Below, in pieces: positions 36,228 to 48,128 of a stretch of DNA of 64,000 nt (positions are counted from its first letter, which is position 1; each line of letters opens with the position of its first letter). The stretch covers positions 57,919,540-57,983,539 of the forward strand of contig OX359265.1 of the NCBI GenBank assembly GCA_947179155.2, read 5' to 3'. This DNA is from Hedera helix. Its lineage: Eukaryota; Streptophyta; Magnoliopsida; Apiales; Araliaceae. Below the pieces are notes generated by a model, which saw only the letters and a list, made by a program, of their open reading frames with translations, searched no databases and had not been told where the DNA came from. The position numbers and the translations under genes were made by a program.

Positions 36228-39165
36228 TGTGACGCCCCCAAATCTGGGCCCACACAGCCCAAACTTGAGTCGTCAAAAGACTACAACAAAATTATTACAA
36301 CAAAGCACAACGTACAACAATACAGTGTATAATAATACACAACTAAGTCTTCACTATTATTGCCACACTATTTTACAAAACGTGAAGACTATGATAACTA
36401 TTCCTCGGACCCTCACTCCATTCCCCGGCTAGACCCTGTTATGTTTTCATCTCCTGTTGAAAAACAATGGAACAAAAGAAAGGGTGAGCTCAAATAGCCC
36501 AGTAAGAAATATCATGACTAAGATAATGACGAATAAATTATCATTAGTCTTCAACAGTTGAGTTCTTGATAGAATACAATAGACTACAAGGTTTATATCA
36601 AAAACTGCAGTTAAATTCTTAAACAACGTTCAGATCAATAATAGCAGCGGAATGAGTAATCTATTAGAAGAATAATGCAGACTATAATGTCCACTCGGTT
36701 CTCTTTTTAGGAAAAACATCATCAACTTTTATCATCTGAAATATCATTAGTCAAGATAATACAAATTCACAGTTCCTGATCATAATCATGCACATCAACA
36801 GTTCATCTTTGCACTACGGACCAAAGACATTCATTATAACACCAACGGTCATGATTATACCAGATTCAGCCTTTGGTCATAATCATACCAAACAACAGTT
36901 CATCTTTGCACTACGGGCCAAAGAGAACATTCACCACGTGCCATAAAAGACACCGAACAGATGTATCGCCTTTAACCTATTATATCGCCTTTAACCTATC
37001 ATCTGTTCAACAAATATATCACATCTGTGCCCCCGGCCACAGATATTCACAACAGCTTGATTTTTGGATGATTAGAATGATATAAATGATGAACAGAAGA
37101 AATAGGATAACAATAAGTATCGGAAGTTTACTTTGTACAGATTCAAATAATGTCCAAATTGTCAACATGATGTGGAGTGAAATTTAAAAATGATATTCAA
37201 GATCCACAGTTCAGAATAACGGTTACAACTCAATAGAAAGGTTCACGTAAATAGGAAGGTTCAGTTGAAATAATGAAGTTCAACTATTATGGAACATATA
37301 ATATTTTCAGGAATTATAGAAGCAATAGTTCCATAATAATTTTCGATTTAGGAGTATGAAAGAAAATAATATCCCTTACCGTAGCAGGTTTGATTAACAA
37401 AAGGTGAAGGAAATTAATACAAAGGGTTATTCACCAACAGGCGGCAATCCGCTCCGTAAGGTTATTCCCACAATTTAATAGAATTTGAGTACAAAGAGTT
37501 ATTCACCAAACAGGCGGCAATCCGCTCCGTAAGGTTATTCCCACAATTTAATAGAATTTGAGTACAAAGAGTTATTCACCAAACAGGCGGCAATCCGCTC
37601 CGTAAGGTTATTCTCAGAGATTAATAATGAATGAATACGAAAGGTTATTCACCAACAGGCGGCAATCCGCTCCGTAAGGTTATTCCCACAATTTAATACA
37701 TGGAAATAAAAGGCACGTCTTATGAGTAAGGAAGAAACAATATTATTATCGAGAATCAAATAATGATAATCCCTTACCATAGTATGTTTGAATAATGGAA
37801 GATGAAAAAGATGGTATCCCTTACCTCAACACGTGACTGGATATTGATTTAAATGAGGTTGATTAACTTGAACAGTACACGTATACTTATAGATCTTCAC
37901 AAATACTCAAGATGACTTAAGCACACTTAGAGAGAACTTTCACAAGAAGTATTTAGAGAGAGAAAGAAAGAACAAGTAAGGAAGTTTATGAAAAATCCTT
38001 AAGTTAAGGCTTCTATTTATAGCCAAAAATCTTATCATTCATTTAATCTAAACCATTCATTTAAAGATCATCTTTTAATCTACACCATCCATTTCAAATA
38101 TTATATTATCTTTAATCTACACCATTCATTTCATATCACCTAATAATCACCTAACTTTATATTATAAACAAATCAATTTAATTATTCAACAATAATTCAC
38201 ACTTTAATCTACACCATTCATTTCATATCACCTAATAATCACCTAACTTTATATTATAAACAAATCAATTCAATTATTTAACAATAATTCACACTTTAAT
38301 CTACACCATTCATTTCATATCACCTAATAATCACCTAACTTTATATTATAAACAAATAACTTTATCAATTCAATTATTATGACTAATTGTTATAAATACA
38401 GTATAGTTAGCTCTTAGATATCAAGTCAATAAATTAATGAAATACAACTGTTTAAATAACATCATAATAGAGATAACAATAATGTAAAATAAAGCATGCG
38501 TTACTGTGTAATGACAATTATTGTTTCAATAATGTGAATTACTGTGCATATGTTACTGTGACAATTATTAGGTTCAATAATTTTAAAAACAGTGCAGCAA
38601 CAATTATTGACTCAATGATATAAAATACAGTGTAATGACAATTATTAAATCAATAATGCAAAATACTGTGTAACAACAATTATTGAATTGATAATATAAA
38701 ATATTATGCAGTGACAATTATCGATGAAATGATGCGTAACAGTTACGGTGTCAATTATCAGACCAATAATATGAGACACTATGCAATACCGTGTGTTACT
38801 GTAGAGTACCGTGTGCTACAGAAAATACCATAAACTACCGTATGCTACTATTCTTTTATCACCGGTATTTTAACAGTTCCGTTGACTATTTTTATTTAAA
38901 AAGGTTATTTCTGTCGTTTTCTATATCCGACAAATATTCCGTTGTGGGGTCCACCAATAATTTATTATTTCGGCGCCGTCGTACGGCACGAATATTCCCC
39001 GACCAAACGAATATTCCCCGACAAAGCGAATATTGTCCGACAAAATAAAATTTGCACATAACATCCTTAACTTTCAATTTTGTTAATTTAACCACTTACT
39101 GTTTCAAAAAAAATATATATGAAGAAAAATTAAATTTTGTATTTCATAAAATTCGGGGTCTTACA
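36228..39165 (-). repeat. 5' LTR of element C
   Basis: 2,938 bp, the same length as the 3' LTR. It ends at 39,165 (TGTAAGACC on the minus strand) next to AGAGA. This is the copy that should drive transcription of the element. Confidence 0.95.
38013..38021 (-). promoter_or_regulatory. TATA box of element C 5' LTR
   Basis: TATAAATAG on the minus strand, in the same context (GGCTATAAATAGAAGCC) as in LTRs B and E. Confidence 0.75.
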
Positions 39166-39170
39166 AGAGA

Positions 39171-39923
39171 GGTATTAACTCTTATTTAAAAAATTAGAGG
39201 GGTGACGAGTGTTATTATGATTTTTTATAGGAAGTACCAGTGTATTTAACTTAATTTAAAAACAACTTATTGGATATCTTTCTCCACGCAAAATCTTACG
39301 TGTAGTTTTATCATTAATGCTAATTTGTTGTTCTAATTTTATGTATACGATAAGATATGAGTAGTTTGTTATATTTTTTTATGGGCTCTATAGACTACAG
39401 GTCAGTATAAAAGAAAAATGATTGTTGGGTATAATTTTTTTATTCAATTGTATACGCATATTATAAGATATCAGAAGTTTAGTATAATTTATTTTTTTTT
39501 GGGTTTTTTTAACGAACTAAAAAACATTACTCAAGTGTTTTTATATATAAAGAAAAGTGTGAGAATTAGTAAAATAGAAACTAAATCAGAAGCATTGGAA
39601 TAAGAATAAAAAAAGAAAAAAGAGAAGATACAATGTATTTTGTTTATGAATTTGTGAAGTTATTATATTTTATGACACGCAAAAATAAAAAAATTAAATA
39701 ATCATAGGTTGCTGAGTCAATGAATTTTATTTTTTATATCATCAAGTTGATTCGAGAATAAATAAAATAAAATAAAATTTGTGTCGTTATATTTTTGTAT
39801 GAATATGAATATGGATTTGGATGGATTGATTGATATAGTCTCCTTATCTAGATTTAATGTAGTATTGATTGATATATGGGCTTGAGCCCAATAAGGTACT
39901 GTAACTTTTACTTAATGCCTGTG
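39171..39923. other. AT-rich spacer before the HCF106-like locus
   Basis: Nothing recognisable is present between the end of element C and the TATA box of the next locus, apart from low-complexity A/T runs. Confidence 0.5.
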
Positions 39924-39930
39924 TATAAAA
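39924..39930 (+). promoter_or_regulatory. TATA box of the HCF106-like locus
   Basis: TATAAAA in the context CTGTGTATAAAACACGC lies 145 bases upstream of the ATG at 40,069, a normal distance for a plant leader. Confidence 0.55.
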
Positions 39931-40545
39931 CACGCTAGGCATCTGTTCTTGGACCATGCCACAAAACTGTTTCGCCTCTTTTGGACAGGATAATGTTGGA
40001 TCATAACTCATATCCATCATACCCATGATTACAAATTCCCCCGACGTCAAGCTCCACAGAATCTATAGATGACCACTACAACTATGGCTTCTGCAATTTA
40101 TACTCCTACATATCTGTGTCAATCATCCTCATCAATTAGGAAACCCACCTTTTACACTCTCTATACTTCTGTAAATTCAAGTTCCAATGCCACAAATTTT
40201 CGTCTCTCCACATGGATTCCTCAACTGGGTATCACTCTTTTTTCTCAGTGGAATGGTCAGAGGAATTTGGGTATCTCAATCTCACATCAGTCTGCAAAAT
40301 TAGGTACTTTCATAATCTGGTCTGCTAAATTTAGTACTTTGGTTAAGTAAGTTCCCTGGTATAATTTTGAGAATTACCTTCAGAGTTAGAAGTCCATGAG
40401 ATTATTAGGTTTGAGGAAAGCAGGAATTAGGTATAAGATTTTGCCTTTGCTTAATTAGATTATACTAATAAGCATGCCTTAGTTTAAGCTTTTATTTGCT
40501 AGGTGATTAATTCTTTTGCCTTTAATGGAAGAGTGTTGACCCCTT

Positions 40546-41178
40546 TGTTGTGAAATCAGGCACACATAAACACACTAAGATTACATACGCACACTAATCT
40601 TTGAGATAAAAAATAATAACACCATAATTTTACGTGAAAACCTCACGGGAAAAAAGATATTTCAGGAATCCACTATTAAAAATATTTAAGAATACAAGTA
40701 TTGCTCTCTGAAAAAATAAATTCACTTATTATTTTCTCTCAACTTCTCTCTCTCTCTCTACCTCACTTTTCTCCCTCTAGCTCAACTGAGCTCTCTCTCC
40801 TTTCTCTTGTTCTTTGTGCTTTTGGTTTCTTCTTTGAATCGAGAGATATCTCCTAACCTGTTGCCTTGGAGATTAAAGAGGCAAAGGACCTATGTCCTTT
40901 TTCTTTCCTGCAACCTACACACACAAGCATGTGTGTGTGCCACGTAGCTTACATGAAAAATCAAAACATAAGGCCTTTCCTTCCTGCCGCATCTATATAT
41001 AAAATATATGTGTGTGTGAGTCACCATACTTGCCAAGAAACAAAAAAGGACAAAGAGTCCTTTTCCTCTTTCCAAAACCTGCCGCCATCAAGCCAAGGAT
41101 GCGAAACAAGATTGCAAAAGTACATGCAAATCTTTTTGAGACAGAATGATGTCACCAAAATATGAGCCAAATCCAACA
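40546..41178. mobile_element. Solo LTR (633 bp) in intron 1 of the HCF106-like locus
   Basis: It begins TGTTGTGAAATC, ends AATCCAACA (5-bp inverted ends TGTTG/CAACA), and is flanked by exact CCCTT duplications at 40,541-40,545 and 41,179-41,183. The interior phrase TACGTGAAAACCTCACGGG resembles plant Ty1/copia LTRs. There is no primer site or coding region, so it is a solo LTR. Confidence 0.88.
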
Positions 41179-43709
41179 CCCTTAATCTCTAAAAATATAT
41201 GATTTTCAGTGTAGCATAACTATATTGAAGTTTTTTAATTATTAACTTCGATTAAAATTTAAAAAGAAAAATGGTGCATGAATTTTTTGCCCAGCCTAAT
41301 GAAAAATCCTGGTTCTGCCACTGTTTCTAATCTTTTTGAAGACCAGCCAAAATTATTATGAATAAATGAGCTAATTGAATTTTGCTATTACGTCCCATTG
41401 AGAAAATATTGCCAACTTTTGGTGTATTCACTGTATTGGAAGCTAACTATCCAAGTGGTGTAATTCGAACACAGGTTGCTTGGAATCTGGGGAAAACTTT
41501 GCGCGCATTTCAACCTACGAGTAAAGAACTTCAGGTAATATTTCCAAATTTTATTTAACTGTCTTCTCTTTACCATGTTGGAAGACATTTCAGTGTTCTT
41601 TATACTGCCCTTTTCGCTGCTTTTAATCTCTGCAGGATGTTTCAAGGGAGTTCAAGAGCACACTTGAAAGAGAGATTGGCCTCGACGATGTTCAGAGTCC
41701 GACGCAGAACAATTACAGTTCCAGTGCGACCAACACAAACTCAAGCTTTTCAACAATTGACAGCTCTGAGGATTCTCAGATGAAAGTTGACCCTAGTGAG
41801 TGATCAAGTGTTCCACATGTCTATATTAGTTTATTCTTATTATTTTAAATTAGCAAATGAAAAAGGCATTAAATTCATTTGTGATTCTCTTACCTCTGTA
41901 TTGTTTGTGCTAACTGGTAAGTTAGTAAGCTCTTCAGGGCTTGAGGCATCATGTACAAAACACTATTTTATAGGTGTTTGGAGGACAATATATGCTAGGA
42001 AGAAGCTATAAGTAGTTGGTAAATCTGATTCACCTGACTGTCCTTTCCTGATTACTGAGTTATTCACTTATTCAATAGTTTTGCAATCAAGTGCTGAATT
42101 ATCCAATTTGTGGAACATCCATTGCAGAGCGTCTAATCTGCAGAAGAAGCAGGATTTGCCTTTGCCTTCTTGGATTTTCATTTTGTTCTATGGTTTTAGT
42201 GGGGGTGGGGTGGGACTTGGGGGTAGATTGCCAAGGAGCAAGTTATAATATTTGGTTTTACATTGAGAACTCTCCAATTCCAGTGGCAAGTACAATTATT
42301 TATTTGATTGAGAATCACTTTTTCCTATATGAGATGGTATCATGGTAATATCTAAGTTCTCCTAATTTTTGGATAGATATTTTGGGACAGAATACCATAA
42401 TAAAAGTGATAAGCACTTGCTCACTCTTCAAGAAAACCACTAATTTTGAGAGTTCTATCGATTTATCCTCTCCGATTATAAACGAGAGTCCTATTTCTTT
42501 TGTTGCGAGTGTCCTATAGAAACCTTAATATTTGAAGAAGTGTTTAAGGGCTTTCATTTCCAGATGGAGGTAGCATAAATTTTTTAACAGCAATAATTTC
42601 CCCTTGAGGCCTCTTGAGTTAAAAATTGCCACTCTTAGTGGTTATAATAGATATGAACTAAATTATAAATCAATTTAGATGACGTTCCTTATTCGTCAAC
42701 TCTAAAAAGAATTTTGGATCAAATTAGTTGAACTTTGGCAAGTATTTTTTTTTTATGTTTTAAGCAGAAGTATTAATGAGAAAGTACTAAAACAGAGCTG
42801 GAAATTTTGGATTTATTTGTAACATTTTGATATAATCTTTCCGGAGTTGTAGATTATATTCCATATACCAAAAGTGGTGTATGGTCTGTTACTTGTTTCT
42901 GTTCAAAAATAAAAACTTAAAAGTTGACGCCCAATGCAAGTAGTTTTGAATTTATACTAGCATACATGAGATCCCTGCATGCTGATATTGAGAGGGGGTG
43001 GAACAAGGCTTTTCCTCTGCTTCCTGTAGTGGTTACAGATGGCAAATCCACCCATTATTGCGAGAGAGGCAACGAGGGAGCCTGGGAGGTAGGTTTTACT
43101 TGGTAGCAAGTGTGGTTACACATGGCAATGTCACCATATAAGTGGGTGACCTGCCTTGATTTGCCGAAGTCTGAGGGACTAAATCGTGTTTGAATAGTTA
43201 TTGAGAGGAAAAGTATAAATATAATAAATTTGGGGTGCGCCCAGGTAAAAGTATATTCTGAGAGTACCCGAGGATATATCTCTCAAAAGATGAAAATTGC
43301 AGACGCAGTGAAAAGTGTGGCAGGAATCCTTTGATGAAAGTCTCTACCTCCTTCATGCTTTCTGAATTCCTCTTTATCAGGCTCCTATAAGTTAGAATAA
43401 ATGGGGGATGGAATTGTACCATCTGGTGATTGGTTTGAGTGGTTTCTGATTATTTTGATCCTCAGTTTCATCTTTATTCAATCACTAGAATACACGAACA
43501 CACGGGCCCAGCCCCCTCTCAGGGTTCGATGGGTTTGGAAATATGTTTTTATAGTTGACTCAGTACGACGAGAGAAGTGCGCCATCCAAACTCATATCTT
43601 TGCCATTCCTTGTAATGTTTATGGCTTTAAAGATATATAGCGTAAAAAGTACCGTCTCTGAGTTCTTTCTTAATATATGGTGAACAGAGTGGGTTCATTC
43701 GTTTCACAA

Positions 43710-43720
43710 TGGTATCAGAG
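43710..43720 (+). other. Primer-site relic of a Ty1/copia-like element
   Basis: TGGTATCAGAG follows a CACA end (TTTCACAA) in the third intron of the HCF106-like locus. This is the usual LTR-primer-site junction of plant copia elements. No second LTR or pol sequence is visible, so only a remnant (part of about 43,150-43,720) seems left. Confidence 0.4.
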
Positions 43721-44061
43721 AGAATCTTTTTCTTCATTTGAAGTGTTGTGGCATGCACTTGTTCATAGTTTTTTTTTATTATGATATTGTATTTAATTCC
43801 AAGCAATTACTTCTTTAAAGGAAAATGTAGAGGTTATGTGATTTTTCTGAAACATCAGATGGTTCGCTATCCACCAATGAATCATACTCCAGTGAAGATT
43901 ACTTGAAAATTAAAGAAGAGCGGTTGAAAGCAGCAGCAGCTACTCAACAGCTGAAACAGACAGAGGAGAAAATCAATCTGAACCCTAGTCACAAGGTGTG
44001 TCGATTCAAACTCTTGGAAATCTCACTCTTCCTCTCTCGCTCTATAGACACACTCACACAC

Positions 44062-44063
<2 letters not shown>

Positions 44064-44116
<53 letters not shown>
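44064..44116. repeat. (TA)n microsatellite between convergent genes
   Basis: About 26 uninterrupted TA units separate exon 4 of the HCF106-like locus from the BAHD gene stop codon. Confidence 0.95.
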
Positions 44117-44117
<1 letters not shown>

Positions 44118-44197
44118 ATTCTGAGAAAAATAAACATAAGAAAATGCTACTACAGCCAAATAATAGTACACACCATGCATGCATTAAATAATTATTT

Positions 44198-47100
44198 TTA
44201 GGCTTCCATTAGAAACTCCTTGTCCTTGTCCAATTTCTCCATAGCCCCAGCTTCCAAGCTTATCTCAATATCAATGCTTCTTCCTCCACTCTTGCCTGGG
44301 TACAAATACACCATCCCATCAAACCTGTTGTTGGACCCACTCCTCACACTCTCCGGCTGGCCCCACCCAAAGTCCACTTCGTAAACCTTAAACCGCGGCG
44401 AGCTCCCCACCGCCACGCAGTTCGCTCCGGCATCTTTGTACTGGAAGAGCTTGGGATTGCTTTCCCATTCCTTGTTACGTTCATTAATGGCTTTGGAATC
44501 ATGCATCGCAATTGCTTTTTGTACAAGTCCCGCCCCGAACTCAGGCGGGTTGGCCAGCAGCAACCCGGCTGGCATCACTGTGAAAATGGCCTGAATTAGG
44601 TTTCCGAAGTAGCTGTCCGGCATGGGAGGGTCGATCCTTTTCCGGCAGTCGGCGAAGACGGTGAAAACGGTGTAGTCCTCCGGCCCGAGCTGGCGGGCAC
44701 GTGTGATTGCATGCCACACGTGTGCGGAGAGACACTGAAATGTGGAGAAGGGCTTTGAGCCGTCGGACGGGTTGGCGTTGAGTTTTGACTTGATCTGGTC
44801 AATTACTGACTCCGAGAATTTGAAGACTTTCTCCCTCAGTTGTGGGTTCGCCTTGGCCACGTCACCGTTTGCTGGCGTGTCGTTTGGAGGGGCGTCGGAA
44901 GGTGGGGTGAGGTTGAGCTTCACGCGCGTGTTGCGAGACTTGGTGCGATCGAGGAAGGGTGAGACCTGGATAGATTTGGAACCACTGCAGATCTGGGACC
45001 ATGCGCTCATGAAGTGCCACGTGGAGGTACCATCTAGGATGGCGTGATTAAATGCGCACCCGATCACAAGCCCATCCCTTAGTTTGGTAAGCTGTGGGCA
45101 TCATTGATAAGATCATATAAATTAATTGCAATCTAAATCAAATTACCAAATAACGGAAAATTCAGTTCTTGAGTTGATTTAAATAAATCATACTCCCTAT
45201 AAGATTATTATTAAATTTTTAAAAATTAATTTAAAATATTTTAAAATATAAAATTAATATAGTTTATTTAAATTTTAAAAATAATAAATATTATAATTAA
45301 TAGTATTTTTAAGTAGTTTACGAAATTCATATTTGTATTGATATATAAACTAAATAAATTTATTTTAATTTTAAATTTAAAAATATTTAAAATTAATTTT
45401 TTAAAAATTAGTATTGATGTTATAATTTAAAACAAAGAAAATATTTACCATATGCTCGGTGTTCTATATTTATGTGAATTTTGTTATATTTTCAGAATTA
45501 CACCCAGCAATAAGTAGTAGTCCTCGGCTTCAAGTACTACACTGCCCAACAAGCTACTAGAATTAATTATGTTTACTTTTTTTCAAATAAACTTGTTGAA
45601 GTTATATATATAAAAAAAATATTCATAATAAATAATTGTTATTAATTCTATTTTAGCAAATATATTTTGGTAAAAGTATATGAAAGTTTTCTTCAAGTAT
45701 GCCATGCCTTATCTTCTTATTTTTTTGTTCCAACAGTAACGATCTAGGTTTTTTTTGTTTTTTTCTAAGGTTTGTGCGTTTGCTATTGTCTTTTTTTTCT
45801 CTTATGCGTTTGTTGTTGCTGTCTCTTTTTTTTCTTTATGCATTTGTTATTAGGATTTGAAGCTACTGTCGTTAATTCTTTTAACGACAGACATAAAATG
45901 ATGTCGTTTATACCTATGGCTAGAAAAACTAGCAACTGGATGTTATTAAAATTATGTCATTTAACTTGCCAATAGAATGATTAGAAATTACGCCGTATCA
46001 TGTCGCTGCGAGTAGTGGTTGGACTGCCGAGACATGCCAATAACTACCAACACATGTCGGCGCATGTCGAGCTAGAAGGATTAATGACAGCTACCGTCAG
46101 AATGAGCTAATTATATAAATTCTCCTACCACTAGGAAGTATATTCTCACCGTTAGAAGGATTAGTAACAAGTATTTCATTTTGAGCTTTCAAATCTTTAT
46201 ATGAAAGGTATAAAATATATTTACTAAAATAATATCTATAATAATTATTTATTATAAATCATCTCTCATAATATATATAGACACGCAAACACACTAATGC
46301 TTGAGCGTGGTCCATGTGTTTTATAACAATTTATGGAATGACATCCTACCCTTTTGATAGCGTCTCAAAACAAGAGTACCTTTTGAAAAATAATGTAGCA
46401 AATTTTATTATGTATTTAGGTAAAATAATATACTTTTGGTCTGCATCTCATTTTGATTTTTACACAAGACGATACGTGAATTTTGCCATGTCTGGTAGCA
46501 ATTTTTGTTTTTGTCCCTCTTAAAATTTCTGAAAATAAATACTATTTCTTTGAAGAAAACTCATAGGAATTTTGTTGAAATACAATTTAATTTTTGAGAT
46601 CAAATAACAGTATATTAAATTTTAAATTAAAGTGAATTTATTTAATTTTAGTTGATACAATTATTATAATTGTATAGTATATAACAAAAAGTATTAATCA
46701 CAAATTTTAATTAATTATAGATTTTTATGAGTCATACTAATTTTAAAATGTAATATGTCATTATTTGATCTTAAATGTCAAATTGTATTCTCAATTTTGA
46801 AACGGAGGGAATATAATAAATAAGATAAAATCGTCGTTCAAACCTAAATTTTATGATGGTCCCGTCAACCCTAAAATTTAGTAATAAATTTCAACTATAA
46901 ATAAAATTTATATATATAATAAATAATACAAAATAGTCTCTCAATCTTAAAATTTAAAAATACCTAAAATGTTAGAGTAGAAACCTAAAATTTAGTTTTA
47001 AAAATTATTTTTTTGTCTGTTTTTTAATTTAAAAATCTTTTTATCTTCATTTTTACTATCATAATTATCAAGTTATCACTATCTTTTATTCTTATAGATT

Positions 47101-48037
47101 TTTTAATTTATTTAATGTTTTCTTTAAAATTCATATTATTGACAATAATATTTTATTATAGAATAATTTTTATTATTAAGTTATATAAATATAACTATTT
47201 AAATTTAGTTAAGATTTTATTATTACATAGTGTAGAAATAAATAAATTATTTAAACGAGAAATACTATCATTAATATTATATAAGTAGAAGAATTATTAT
47301 TATAGTTTTTAAAATTTATTTAATTTTTTTTTATCAATTATTAATTGTACATTATTAGTTAAATAAAATATTTTAAAAGAAAATAATTTTTTATGTAAAA
47401 ATTATTGTAATTATGATTTTTACTTCGTGACACATTAATATTAGATGATGTAAAATACTAATTTTAAGATCATCATTTATTGTCATTTCATTTTATCAGA
47501 AAAACACAAAACACAGGTCGAAAAAAAGGAAACTAGAAGAAGGTAAAAAGATAACAGAGGTGGTGTTGTTACCTGCACCGCTAACAATGGACGGTGAAGG
47601 CCCTCCAAGTTCAAGATACCATTATAAGGCACCAATTCCTTCAACCTAGCGGTGCCCTCCTCCTCCGTCAGCTCATCCGCTCCGATCTCCTCCGCCTCAG
47701 CCACCAAAAACTCGACGCCGCCCATGTCATCATCGTACTCCACCTTAAACACCCCGTCGTCCTCATCTCTCCCTAATTTCCCAGCCAGTTGATAAAACTC
47801 TTCCAAAGCCACGGCAAGCCCATCTTTCAAATTCTCCACAATTTCCTCAAAGTTAACAGCCCCTTTATAAATCAACAACTTTTGATTGTAGTAAAAGGCT
47901 AAATAAGGAAGATCAAAAGTCACCAATTGACACTCTTTTCTTCCTAATGTTTTTTTGGGCTTCACATGGCTTGTGCTTAGGATTTTCGCCTTCAACGACA
48001 TTTTCTTGATTTCTTCCTTTGCAACGTAAGTTCCCAT
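44198..48037 (-). CDS. DCR: BAHD acyltransferase, DCR-like (cuticle/cutin biosynthesis)
   Basis: There are two coding exons: 48,037-47,573 (155 codons, donor CAG|GTAA) and 45,091-44,198 (297 codons plus stop; acceptor CCCACAG|CTT). They give 452 residues; the intron is 45,092-47,572. BAHD enzymes transfer acyl groups from acyl-CoA in the cytosol. The catalytic HXXXD is HAILD (H171, D175) and the structural DFGWG motif is at 395-399, both intact and correctly spaced. The N-terminal block ECQLVTFDLPYLAFYYNQKL and the motif YNGILNLEGLHRPLLAVQ are what I recall of DEFECTIVE IN CUTICULAR RIDGES (At5g23940), needed for cutin polyester. A hydroxycinnamoyl transferase is less likely. The start codon lies in a strong context (CCACCATGGG); M13 is an alternative. 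A TATA box lies about 85 bp upstream. The gene converges on the HCF106-like locus. Confidence 0.9.
45191..45447. mobile_element. MITE family 1, copy in the BAHD intron
   Basis: About 257 bp, left end TACTCCCTATAAGATTATTA, right end in inverse relation (TATAATTTAAAACAAAGAAA). The interior closely matches 23,128-23,393. It lies 100 bp from the intron acceptor. Confidence 0.65.
45867..45892. repeat. Perfect 10-bp stem hairpin
   Basis: CTGTCGTTAA and its exact complement TTAACGACAG are separated by about 5 bases, inside the BAHD intron. Related TGTCG motifs follow to about 46,110. This may be a transposon fragment. Confidence 0.4.
46545..46814. mobile_element. MITE family 2 copy in the BAHD intron
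   Basis: The right end AAACGGAGGGAATATA is the classic Stowaway-type terminus. The complement of the right arm (TACAATTTGACATTTAAGAT) matches the left arm near 46,581 (TACAATTTAATTTTTGAGAT). The far left terminus is degraded. Confidence 0.5.
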
Positions 48038-48121
48038 GGTGGGTTTCTTTGATTTTGGATTGAGAAAGGGAATTGAAGAGATGGGGAAAATATGAGGAGC
48101 TTAATGGGATTGGCGAAATTA

Positions 48122-48128
48122 CTTTATA
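48122..48128 (-). promoter_or_regulatory. TATA box of the BAHD gene
   Basis: TATAAAG on the minus strand (context CCACTATAAAGTAA), 85 bases before the ATG. Confidence 0.6.

Larger units (their letters stand above)
28448..39165 (-). mobile_element. Element C: intact Ty3/gypsy chromovirus (Tekay/Del-like)
   Basis: The element is 10,718 bp on the minus strand. It has two 2,938-bp LTRs, a primer site, a single unbroken gag-pol frame, a polypurine tract, and exact AGAGA target duplications at 28,443-28,447 and 39,166-39,170. The LTRs differ by eye at about 6 sites (near 28,828, 29,174, 30,045, 30,392, 30,716 and 31,292 and their partners), about 0.2 percent. All parts needed for transposition appear present, so this is a candidate active, autonomous copy. 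Long LTRs and a chromodomain-like tail fit the Tekay/Del lineage. Confidence 0.95.
40069..43995 (+). pseudogene. HCF106: HCF106 (chloroplast TatB) locus lacking the membrane-anchor and last exons
   Basis: HCF106 is the TatB subunit of the thylakoid twin-arginine translocase. Four exons are recognisable. Exon 1, 40,069-40,303, is a Ser/Thr-rich transit-peptide-like segment ending SHQSAKLG, donor G|GTAC. Exon 2 is 41,475-41,534 (NLGKTLRAFQPTSKELQ). Exon 3 is 41,636-41,795 (DVSREFKSTLEREIGLDD, donor GTGAGT). Exon 4 is 43,859-43,995 (SSEDYLKIKEERLK). Splice phases agree for exons 2-3 and 3-4. The family's hydrophobic N-terminal anchor and GxPE hinge, expected between exons 1 and 2, is nowhere in 40,304-41,474. 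The usual C-terminal exon is also absent before the neighbouring gene. Exon 2 has substitutions in the conserved VARNLGKTLRAFQP block (R to W). Without the anchor a working TatB is unlikely, so I call it a pseudogene; expression is not excluded. Confidence 0.8.

Noticed and set aside
41401..41474. Possible upstream extension of HCF106 exon 2 (reading PTFGVFTVLEAN...)
   Set aside because: It only superficially resembles the start of the anchor region; CTAAC and CACAG just before 41,475 fit an intron end better, and the hydrophobic segment is absent in any frame.
43525..43545. tRNA-like TTCGA box (AGGGTTCGATGGGTTTGG)
   Set aside because: No matching acceptor stem, D-arm or anticodon arm could be placed around it.
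43903..44201. Frames encoding IYIYIY runs near 44,060 and 56,909
   Set aside because: Products of TA microsatellites.
45740..45850. Three imperfect copies of a ~40-bp GCGTTTG-(T)n segment, considered as a possible regulatory array
   Set aside because: Short, imperfect, T-rich and intronic; nothing supports a function.
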